A stretch of 55,774 nt of DNA, from the NCBI GenBank assembly GCA_000320545.1, contig ADNK01002494.1:1-55774 (forward strand), written 5' to 3'. Position 1 is the stretch's first letter. Each line of letters opens with the position of its first letter. The position numbers and the translations under genes were made by a program. The DNA is from Bigelowiella natans CCMP2755 (Eukaryota > Cercozoa > Chlorarachniophyceae). A model generated the notes under the pieces. That model saw only the letters and a program-made list of their open reading frames with translations, was not told the DNA's origin and ran no database searches. Shown here piece after piece: positions 47,323 to 55,774 of this stretch.

Positions 47323-48408
47323 GTCACATGCACTGCTCAACACAGCAGAAACATAACATACTAGCGTGTTCTCAACGACGGTGCTTACTACTGCCCGCCT
47401 TCCCCTCTTCTTATTTCTCTTCCAGAAGTAATTTGAAATGATGTATTAGAAATCGTGAAGGGCTTTGAGAGGGGCTCAAGTAAATATTTTTGTACTTTGC
47501 TTAGTAGATCGTATTTATTCATAGATTTATAAATCGTAGCGGTGGTGCACTTACGTCGTCGATTGAAGAAGCTGGAACCACTGCTGCAGACGAAAAAAGG
47601 TAGAGATCTGGTTGGAGATCGATGAAGGACAAAACAAAGCAGGAAGATGTAAATAACAATTATAATACTACTAATAATAATAAAAGGAGGAAGAAGAAGA
47701 AGAAGGCATCATTTGATGTCTTGACTTTTTGTACTTGCTCATTTGTTTGTTACCTTCTGTACATCAAAGATGAGAACAAATCCTTGGCAGTCCTTAGCAA
47801 GGGCTTCCTTCTAAAAAGGTAAGGGAAAGGCAGGGATGGCGATGAGGGAAGCCTACTGACACAACAATTACACGCCACGAAGAGCATTATCTACTACGAC
47901 AGCGACCTTTTCCTTGGTCAGAGCTTCGGCACTATTCTCCGACTCGTCAATATTCACCACAGAAAGCTCCAATTCCGCGTCAAAATATCTTGTCGACAAC
48001 TAAGAAAAGGGAGAAGGTGAGCGGAGTTCCAACAGCGGCAGCGTGCGGCACCAGCAGCACGAAATCCATTTACAACATCTTCGAAAGGCCGATCGTAATA
48101 CTCCGAGGACTAACGCACGTTGCTTGAATGGGAGAAGTTTCAACCCTTTCACCAATTCACTGGAATATCAGGCCCTACAGACTCATCCCCAAACACGTAG
48201 GTAACCTTAAGGCCTGCTTTCCTCCGTTGCGACCCATCATCTGACCTCAGAGCTTATTTCAACAGAACAGAAATGTCACCCCTTGTTCACCCGATGCAAC
48301 AGGTGATAGCAGTATACGGCACATACCTGAGAGGATGAACGACTTGCCAACCTGGCTCGCCCCAAGAACGAGTAGCTTGTTCGGGCTCGAGGTGGAAGGA
48401 GACGTCAT
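43363..48408 (-). CDS. tandem p34/AAGAB-like GTPase-fold protein with C-terminal SH3-like module
   Basis: Coding order: 48408-48327, 48213-48179, 47999-47874, 47810-47754, 47583-47555, about 46866-46798, 46704-46638, 46439-46393, 46180-45892, domain-2 exons about 45633-45366, then 45273-45117, 44927-44678, 44278-44226, 44133-43906, 43797-43740, 43490-43363 (TAA). Domain 1 starts NKLLVLGASQVGKSFILSG (intact Walker A), then CQGFVLIFDV, IREWALDHQMEYVEV and KLGISRIHEAFCSTMWSHIA. The reading frame continues without a stop into domain 2: KVLLFGGSSKQRQRLVAG (P-loop lost), EYYRATAHIWMTTE, KAIIYIVN, KLEDWCLDNGVEIVEE, KFGVARVAEALSCVPWE. The DW/EW...VE and G..R...AL....W marks are those of alpha/gamma-adaptin-binding protein p34, a trafficking chaperone for adaptor complexes. 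The C-terminal part is GDLVEIHGLQAKPHYNSQKA, RVTGYNEKKERYAVKLLGG, an SH3-like module. Two joins (46798/46704, and 45599 onward) remain unresolved. Confidence 0.7.
46468..46537. repeat. (TA)n(TG)n compound microsatellite
   Basis: TA (about 46469-46501) passes directly into TG (about 46501-46536), in the intron before exon 46439-46393 of the p34-like gene. Confidence 0.95.
47284..47326. repeat. (ATC)n microsatellite
   Basis: An ATC array of about 36 bases lies in the long intron between p34-like exons 47583-47555 and 46866-46798. Confidence 0.9.
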
Positions 48409-49050
48409 TCTCTAGCGGCTGCTTCGGAAAATGCTGACCTCCGCTGCGATCTGTTTCCGAACTCGATTGCGAACAATCGTTGTCGCAGGCCCGTATCCGT
48501 GACCTTTTTTCCAAAAAAAATATAGACAATTATTTGGGCCAAAATAGTCTGGGATGTGACTGGAGCAGGAGAAGCTTTCATCGAAAATGTCGGCAGGAAA
48601 GGAATGTTTGTTTCTGTATCATGCGCTTTTTCCTTAGAAGTTCTACGGTGTTTGTTAAGAGGACGTAAATTGGCCTAACTTTCACCCTAAATATCGGGGA
48701 TTCATGCTTTCCAATCGGTATTCGTCGGATTTTTTCGGGATCACTATAAATTGCCTGAAATTCATATTCCTACAGGCAACGACAGGTCATTTGATCAAGA
48801 ATTGCCATTCTCTTGCTCCCAACGGATATGACATAACGCAAGCAAGGCGTTCAGGCTTCGCAAATAGTCTTGAAATGGAGATAATTCTTTTTAATATCTA
48901 AACTACGACAACGACTATATGCTGTCGCTACTAATTAAATGAAAGACATACTCATGACTTCCATCCCTTTCTGAGCTGAAAGCTGCCTGTCACCACCAAA
49001 ATCCATCGTGGAAACCACATATCAATCTCCCCCCACAACGCCCAAACGAG
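48409..49050. promoter_or_regulatory. bidirectional 5'-5' intergenic region (642 bp)
   Basis: This is the head-to-head gap between the p34-like gene (-) and importin alpha (+). No specific element can be assigned. Small open frames (for example 48704-48901) have no family and are not called. Confidence 0.4.
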
Positions 49051-50447
49051 ATGTTTCGATCAAAAGAGCAACGCCAGCGATCATTCAAAAAAGGAATCGA
49101 TGTTGATGATGCTCGAAGGCGTCGCGACGAGGTAGATGATGTCTGTTCATTCAAAAATTAGCTTTGGCGACGTTGCTAACCCTTTCTCTTTCCTCCCCCA
49201 TATCCTCAGATAGCGATCAACCTCCGCAAGAAATCGCGCGAGGAGCAGCTCCAAAAGCGTCGTAATCGCGGTGCCAATGCTAAGAGCGTAGATAATAAGG
49301 AGAACAGCCGAGGCAACATAAACACCGGAGCGAATAACGCCGACTTGCGAAAACTGCCTGACTTCGTGCGAGCGGTGAGAGGCAGCGATGCAAATCTCCG
49401 CCATGAAGCTGTAGCTGGAATTCGCAAGGTAATTGAAAGTTTATTGCCTTCCCTCTAGAATTCTTCGCCCCCCTAGCCTCCCCTTCCCCCTCTGACCCCC
49501 ACCACCACCACCCCTTTGGACCTGCTGTATCGAATGTAATTCTTATTTTAAAAATATGCAGATTCTGTCTGTCGAGAAGATGCCGCCAATCCAGCAAGTT
49601 CTGAATACGGGCGTTGCTATGGACCTGATCAACATCCTTCGCGACAATCGCACCATGTCAAAAACGCAGTTCGAGGCATGCTGGGCGCTAACTAACATCG
49701 CATCTGGAACAAGTGCCGACACCGCAGCTCTCGTCAAAATGGGGGCAGTGGATGTGTTTATCGCCCACCTTCGCAACAACGACCCTACAGTCCGTGAGCA
49801 GGTATTATTAAAAACTGTGAGTTGATGGAAAAATGTATTCAAACCAGCATATCTAATATCATCCGCAACACGAAGTCGTTAGATTTGCTACATAATGCAG
49901 AATACTAGTTGAGCAACAGTCTATCTTCTGCATAAACATCAACGTCACCTTCTTACCTATCTATCTCATCGACAACCACAATCCTACTATATTAGGCTGT
50001 TTGGGCTCTTGGCAATGTTTGCGGAGACAGTTCTACACATCGTGATATGGTTTTGAAGAGAGATGATGCTCTTAAAGCTCTTGTAGATCTTTGCAACCAC
50101 AATGGTTCGAATATTACTACAATTCGCAACTGCGCCTGGACCCTCTCCAATCTATGCAGAGGTAGCAGTATTACAACCTTCATCTATGGCATTATTATAA
50201 GTGGCAGCGATAGATGCTGAGAGACATAAGAGTTGGATAAGAGTTGGAACAAATGTGTGAGGGTAAGGAGTTGGAGGAGCGTCTCTCATTTCTGGAAGTT
50301 GATCAACTCTCTGATGTAGAGCAGAATTGAGTCTCTTTCTTTCTTTCTTATTCAGGCAAGCCAAAGCCCAACTTCACCCAAATTCGGAAGATTCTTCCCA
50401 CTCTGCGCATGCTTCTCACCTCCCAAGACAAGTAATAAGAGAGGGGG

Positions 50448-50479
<32 letters not shown>

Positions 50480-51447
50480 AAAGACTGAGATTGATATTTG
50501 TCAAGACTTCCTTGGTAGTAATCTAACGCACACGTCGTTATTTTTTTCTTTCTCCCCTCCTCGTTGCTACTACTACTACTACTACTACTACTACTAGGGA
50601 TGTACTTACAGATACCTGCTGGGCACTTTCGTACGTCTCCGATGACAGCACAGACAATAATGAGCAGATCCAAGCTGTGATTGATATGGGATGCATTCCT
50701 TTGCTAGTGCGCTACCTTCGATCATCAGAACCCTCCATCCAGACCCCTGCCCTTCGCACAATCGGCAACGTTGTGACGGGCAGTGACCAGCAAACCCAAG
50801 TAGTGATTACCAACGGGGCCATTCCTGCTCTACGAGAGCTGCTGAGGCACTCGAAGAAGTCGATCCGCAAGGAGACTTGCTGGACGCTTTCCAACATAAC
50901 AGCAGGCAACCGCTCGCAGATCGAGTGCGTGCTGAAGCAGAACGTCATTCCTGATCTCGTGCACATCCTATCACACGGGGAGCACGATGTGCAGAAGGAG
51001 GCGACGTGGGCAATCGCGAATGCCCTGAGTGGAGGAAGCAAACAGCAGCTGGACGAGATTATCGGCCACGCTGTCATTGGTCCTCTGTGCAACATCCTTA
51101 CTGGGGTGGACGCCCGCGTGATCATCGTCGCCTTGGACGCCCTCATCAAGATTCTCGAGCACGGCGCTAAGAACAGCTACGACAGCACCAATCGGTATGC
51201 GGATGAGGTGGAGAGCTGCGGGGGACTCGATAAGATCGAGGAGCTTCAGCGCCACGACAATGAGGACATCTATGAGAAAGTGGTGTCTATCATCAAGACC
51301 TACTTCGAGACCGAAGACGATGACGAGGACGTTGGGGCTAACTTGAATCCCGTGCTCAACGAGAATGCAAACCAATTTGCTTTCGGTACAAGCACTGCTG
51401 TAGGAGGAGGAAGCAGCAATGGATTCGGCCAGGGCTTCACATTCTAA
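49051..51447 (+). CDS. importin subunit alpha (karyopherin alpha)
   Basis: Exons are 49051-49131, 49210-49428, 49562-49801, 49996-50161, 50356-50431 and 50598-51447 (TAA), phases consistent, 543 residues, the normal length. The N-terminal importin-beta-binding domain is Arg/Lys-rich ([45 protein letters not shown]). About ten armadillo repeats follow with the conserved W...N pairs that bind nuclear localisation signals: [74 protein letters not shown]. The acidic C-terminus ([10 protein letters not shown]) and final FGQGFTF match the CAS-binding end. It carries NLS cargo through the nuclear pore with importin beta. Intron 5 ends in a (TAC)n array that forms the acceptor. Confidence 0.97.
50571..50597. 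repeat. (CTA)n array used as splice acceptor of importin alpha
   Basis: GCTACTACTACT... runs straight into CTAG/GGATGTA, the acceptor of exon 50598-51447. Confidence 0.85.
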
Positions 51448-52623
51448 AGGAATGAATATTAGATAACCTCTCAAGTAGTAGTAGTAGTAGTAGTAGTAGG
51501 ATGGGCGACCGCGAGTCGCCGAGTGATTATTAGAGCATTCATAACGGGAAGTCTTCGATGCAGGCCATCTATTTTGGTGCTTGCATTTGATTCGCATGCA
51601 CTTCTATAAATGGTTTGCGCAGTCGAACGGACGACGACATAATATGTCATTTGATAATCTTATATAATGTATCTTTGGTAAACGTGACTATTGTCACGTC
51701 GGGTGAACCTTCAAAAGCAAGCTGGTATGCACTTATAATTGCAGCATTTAAGTCAAGGGAATCATCATCGTATCATTACATTACAATCGCAAAACCTGTG
51801 ATACACGCATGTAATGTCTGTAGCATTAACTAGTTAGCTAGTTAGGTCACCATGTTGAGATGTACGACTCGATGTCTAGATATGCGCTGCGCTATGCTAC
51901 GGCCATGCAAACTCCTAGCTGTGCCACGAGATAGGCCGCGCGGCACATCTAGACATCGATGCACCGAATGAGCGCTACAGCACTACTACGCTACAGACGC
52001 AATAATGCGACTAGATCTAGAGATCGATGACATGATGATGCATACGTGATAGTAGCATAGCATGTACGACTCGATGTCTAGATATGCGCTGCGCTATGCT
52101 ACGGCCATGCAAACTCCTAGCTGTGCCACGAGATAGGCCGCGCGGCACATCTAGACATCGATGCACCGAATGAGCGCTACAGACGCAATAATAATGCGAC
52201 TAGATCTAGCTAGAGATCGATGACATGATGATGCATACATGATAGTAGCATAGCTTGCATTGTTATTTGGAGGCTGTGTGTAACTCTCTCTAGTTGGCAA
52301 GCTAGCTCTCTAGCTCTCATATGCTAGCATGCTCATTCATACTGTCTTCTATGTACCCGCTGGACAGCAGTAGCACCCATAATAACGCGGTCTAGCTAGC
52401 TGCTAGCGGTATTGTGTTGCTCATCTGTTATCGAGTCGTAACTAACTCTAGAACTAGCTAGCTAGCTGACGCGCCATGCAATCTAGCAATATACAAGTTA
52501 GATCTCATCATGTGTCGCATAGCTGACTAGCTGAGTATGTCTAGATGTGTGACTAGAGAGAGATGCAATGTAGTAGGAAACTAAATGTCTCATTCGTCGA
52601 CCAGTCGTGCTAGCGTGTAGCGA
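51448..52623. other. palindrome-rich island between convergent genes
   Basis: After a (TAG)n run (about 51474-51499), the stretch 51820-52620 is dense in CTAG, GATC, CATG and GCGC (for example CTAGCTAGCTGACGCG near 52455). It contains a 202-bp direct duplication and lies between the 3' ends of importin alpha (+) and the JmjC gene (-). Confidence 0.75.
51861..52253 (+). repeat. tandem duplication, unit ~202 bp, inside the island
   Basis: Copy 1 (51861-52062) and copy 2 (52063-52253) both start TGTACGACTCGATGTCTAGA and are nearly identical for their first ~130 bases. They differ by an 18-base-type deletion (GCACTACTACGCTACA region), an extra AATA and an extra CTAG. Within each unit GATGTCTAGA is matched downstream by TCTAGACATC, an inverted pair about 90 bases apart. 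Confidence 0.92.
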
Positions 52624-53917
52624 TTACAGTGCCTGCTGATCCTGTGACATGAGAGTTGATTGATTTTTGTCATTCTCCGCACGCAGAGACTTCTCTTCCT
52701 CAAGAGCCATCCTTTCCATTCTGTGCATACGCAAAACCTTAGCATGGAGAAATGAATACATATCTCTGAATGCTGTGCCAATGCTTCGTCTTCCTAATGC
52801 CCCACCCCCCCCCCGGTAGCCCGGGTACCTTTTCAACGTTGTCCCGCCTCCCGTTGAATGAGCCTAATAAGGGAAGGAATTCATCGGCAGACGCCACAAC
52901 TTTGTTAGCGATGAAACAAGAAATACTAAATCAATGAAGACGAAAGACAAGTCTTGAAATGGATGAAGAAATCAAGTTGATTTTGATGATATGAGGCGAT
53001 TATTGCATCCTGCCTTGAGGTCTGAGTACAGTCGTTTCACCAAGGAAGGACGTCTGATGATGATGATAATGATGATGATGATGGATACGCACAGGAGTGT
53101 CAAAGTAGAGCTCTCTTAGAAATGGATGCTGGATGATGATAATGATGATGATGATGATGGGCACTGCTGTCGCGACAGAGAGCGATCGTTTTGTTGTTAA
53201 CGAAATCTCAAAAATGAATATTGTCGCCACACTTGGTGGGTGGAAACTATCCCTAAAAACACTATTGTCCTCCTGCAATGTGGCCGCATCGCTACTACTA
53301 CTACTACTACTGCTACTATTACTACTACTTTTTGTAGAGCTGAGCAAGGAAAACACGGGAAAGCACTGGATTCTCTGAAGCCAAGACCCGAGACGTTGAT
53401 TCAAGCATTGATGGAAGGACAAAATTCTGCCCAACAAACCAAAAGCAATCGATGGAATATGGAGGAAAGAAGGAGTGAGAAACTGAGAGAACAAAAGGCA
53501 CGTGACAAGGAAAACAACGCGCCCAACACTTTGGATATGGGAGGGGAAGGAGGGGGGGTTAAATAAATCATAAATTGGATGCAAATAGATACCCCCTCAC
53601 AACCTCTGATTAAGGGAACAACTACTACCTGCGTAACAGCGATGGACATATCCAAGTTCAACACCACATGATACCTGATAATAACGACGGTAGAGGAAGG
53701 GGAGGGAGGAAAAGAAGAGAAGAAAAAAGGAAGAAGAGGAGGAGGAGGAGGAGGAGGAGGAGGAAAGGATGAATTAGGAAGGAGGATAAGGCGATAAAGG
53801 AAATTAAAGGCCTTGTGCAATATAAATATATTAAAACATAAAGTAAATGATGCCTTGGTCGATATAGGTTTGGGTGACGTTTCTACAATTTCAAACACTT
53901 CTCAAGCAAAGAAGAAG

Positions 53918-53964
<47 letters not shown>

Positions 53965-54123
53965 ATTACCATCCTGCAGGCACAAAGACTATTTCCCCCG
54001 GTTTCTGCATCAACTGCGGCAACGACGACGACAACGACAACAACGAGGGTATAAAAAGTATTATTAACATTCTTTAGCATTTATTGTTATGTGTAATTAT
54101 GTATCGATTTTCTCTCCGTGTTC

Positions 54124-54170
<47 letters not shown>

Positions 54171-54622
54171 TGTGTGTGTGTGTGTGTGCGTGTGTGTGTG
54201 TGTGTGTGTTTGTATGAACAATTGCTGTTTGTGCGTCGTCGTCCTCGTGTACTCGTACTACCTCAACATTCTCTATCCTACTATCATTAACGATTCTCGG
54301 ATAAACGTCCTGGGAGTAGGAAGTAGGAGGACGTTGTGCATAGAGTAACGTTCTTCGGTTTCATTTAAGAAGAAATATAGTGCTAGCTCGCAGTGCATTT
54401 CTCCTTTGTCATCGTCCTGTATTGTTCCCCTCTATCTTCTTTTTCACCATAACTATTTATTATAATATATACCTGCCACCAATAAGCAGGGGGGGTCGTC
54501 GGATCGCCATCCTTCAACCCTACCCAATAATTCATACGTTCCCAAAATTTCATCACATGTTGGGAAGAAGAAGAAGAAGAAGAGGAGTTGCCATTGGAGA
54601 TACGACAACTTGTTGTTGTCTC

Positions 54623-54656
<34 letters not shown>

Positions 54657-54830
54657 TGCTATTTATCACCGATGAGGCTAGTGTTCGTGCCGGGAGGGAA
54701 CAAGCACCTACGAGATACAAACACTCGCACTCAGTTAATAATAATATCATATATATAGTATTGGAGACGTATGCAGATGAGAGAGAGGTAACTAGAATCT
54801 AACCAGGAAAATGTGTCTCTACACCTACAC

Positions 54831-54868
<38 letters not shown>

Positions 54869-54879
54869 TAGATATATTA

Positions 54880-54927
<48 letters not shown>

Positions 54928-55359
54928 TATTTCCCCAACATTACTTAACATATTTACTCAACCAATATATAATACATGCAAGCAATTCACCATCGTTTTT
55001 GGCCATAAAGCAGGGCGTTCCAGGCACCAGAGCCGATGGGGTCCTTGTGCAAAGGAGAACCGGATGCTTTACTCCTGAGAAGAGCACATCAACGTCACCG
55101 CTACATTTACTACTTCTCTGAATAGATGAAGCGTGATGATGATCGGCAGCAGAGGAGTAATAGTCTACACATGCAGTACGAATATATCAATGGGAATAGC
55201 ACATATTTAGGTTCTCATTAGTTTCCTTCCCTCTGTAAATATGCACTATTTATTTGTTGATTCTTACTTACTATTACCCTACTAATAAATACGCTAGCCA
55301 TGGGTGTCCATCGTCGCCTTCTGGAAGCACCTGACCGAGAGAAACATCATCATCATCGT

Positions 55360-55391
<32 letters not shown>

Positions 55392-55422
55392 ACATTGCCA
55401 GCAGCATAAAGAGAGCGATCAC

Positions 55423-55461
<39 letters not shown>

Positions 55462-55567
55462 CTGTCCAAAGAAACATCTACATTGTAGCTAAGAACGGCT
55501 GGAAGAACCTCTGCATCATCATCTTCCCCATGGATGAAAGCTATCGTTCATGCAATAATTGTATGTT

Positions 55568-55603
<36 letters not shown>

Positions 55604-55774
55604 GTTTATTTGTGCTACTACACACTTGCTGATAGAGGTCGTCGCGGAAAGGTTTTGGGATTTGAGTAGTCTCTAAAGAGTAGTAGTAGAAGGAGTAGTA
55701 GTAGTAGTAGTAGTAGTAGTAGGAGCGGTAGCAATATTTAGAGGAGGACGCACAGGAAAGAGGGAGGAAATGAG
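52624..55774 (-). CDS. JmjC-domain protein, JMJD6-like, 5' end beyond window
   Basis: Recognised exons in coding order: 55074-54991 (SPLHKDPIGSGAWNALLYGQ then KRW, with the HxD iron ligands), about 54600-54473 (FWERMNYWVGLKDGD, PPAYWWQ), 54309-54262 (DVYPRIVNDSRIENVE), 54013-53970 (LMQKPGEIVFVPAG), 53674-53629 (WYHVVLNLDMSIAVTQ, distal iron ligand His), 53426-53329 (NFVLPSMLESTSRVLASENP, VLSRVFLAQLYK). These line up with JMJD6, an Fe(II)/2-oxoglutarate oxygenase acting on lysine/arginine in nuclear proteins. A C-terminal extension follows: about 53291-53240, 53116-53085 (HPFLRELYFDTPV), about 53045-53030, about 52919-52831 (VVASADEFLPLLGSFNGRRD), and a last helix FRDMYSFLHAKVLRMHRMER, MALEEEKSLRAEND to the TAA at 52624. 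The join at 52800-52830, across a C10 run, is out of frame as given. N-terminal exons around 55290-55560 are not resolved. Confidence 0.85.
53919..53960. repeat. (TA)n microsatellite
   Basis: A perfect TA run of about 40 bases lies in the JmjC gene intron just downstream, in coding sense, of exon 54013-53970. Confidence 0.95.
54127..54210. repeat. (CT)n and (GT)n microsatellites
   Basis: CT (about 54127-54167) and GT (about 54172-54209, one GC interruption) runs lie in a JmjC gene intron. Confidence 0.95.
54830..54924. repeat. (CA)n and (TA)n microsatellites
   Basis: CA (about 54834-54864) and TA (about 54883-54923) runs are separated by about 18 bases in a JmjC gene intron. Confidence 0.95.
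55346..55460. repeat. (ATC)n and (GA)n microsatellites
   Basis: ATC (about 55346-55387) and GA (about 55427-55459) runs lie in the 5' part of the JmjC gene. A GT run (about 55573-55602) and a (TAG)n run (about 55680-55722) follow to the window edge. Confidence 0.9.

Noticed and set aside
48287-48529. Minus frame with SRIRACDNDCSQSSSETD
   Set aside because: Out of frame with the Walker A start exon 48408-48327 and without a family.
1-55774. CRISPR array, rRNA or tRNA genes, bacterial operons
   Set aside because: None seen. The many short repeats are simple microsatellites without unique spacers, and the genes have spliceosomal introns. A systematic tRNA scan was not possible by eye.

Overview
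This is nuclear DNA of an unidentified microbial eukaryote (a protist or alga). The evidence is GT-AG introns in almost every gene, typical eukaryotic proteins (importin alpha, a diaphanous-type formin, calcineurin B, Bax inhibitor-1, a JMJD6-like JmjC protein, an HMG-box protein) and one chromovirus/Ty3-order LTR retrotransposon. Microsatellites are very dense ((CA)n, (TA)n, (GAT)n, (CTA)n, (GA)n) and sit mostly in introns. I cannot place the organism more precisely. Exon boundaries were worked out by hand: each chain was accepted only where GT-AG sites, codon phase and protein family agreed.

Layout, left to right. 0.2-1.5 kb (+) small multi-exon gene. 2.7-5.5 kb (-) protein built of VP-x-G...FQ repeats. 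6.1-6.6 kb (-) Gly/Arg-rich small gene. 6.8-7.8 kb (+) 338-residue basic orphan. 7.94-15.93 kb: a pair of ~166-bp inverted repeats enclosing an eight-exon HMG-box gene (9.7-14.5 kb, +). 16.4-18.2 kb (+) calcineurin B-like gene. 19.9-22.6 kb (-) lysine-rich nuclear-type protein. 23.0-24.2 kb (+) Bax inhibitor-1. 25.0-28.1 kb (-) unrecognised polytopic membrane protein. 28.7-29.4 kb (+) small EF-hand protein. 30.0-34.7 kb (-) complete twelve-exon diaphanous-related formin. 35.5-41.3 kb (-) intact LTR retrotransposon with identical 326-bp LTRs. 43.4-48.4 kb (-) a gene with two tandem p34/AAGAB-like GTPase-fold domains. 49.1-51.4 kb (+) importin alpha. 52.6 kb to the right edge (-) a JMJD6-like JmjC protein, 5' end missing.

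Genes largely alternate head-to-head and tail-to-tail. Head-to-head gaps are short (about 0.3-0.65 kb: 22.6/23.0, 28.1/28.7, 48.4/49.1 kb). Most tail-to-tail gaps hold a distinctive 0.5-0.8 kb island crowded with four-base palindromes (CTAG, CATG, TGCA, GATC, GCTAGC). The retrotransposon has landed in another such region.

Two calcium sensors (calcineurin B-like and a small EF-hand protein), a formin, a trafficking GTPase-like protein and a nuclear import receptor are housekeeping or signalling genes with no sign of a shared pathway. The most unusual items are the intragenic duplication in the p34-like gene, the palindrome islands at convergent gene ends, the long inverted repeat around the HMG-box gene, and the routine use of microsatellites as splice acceptors.
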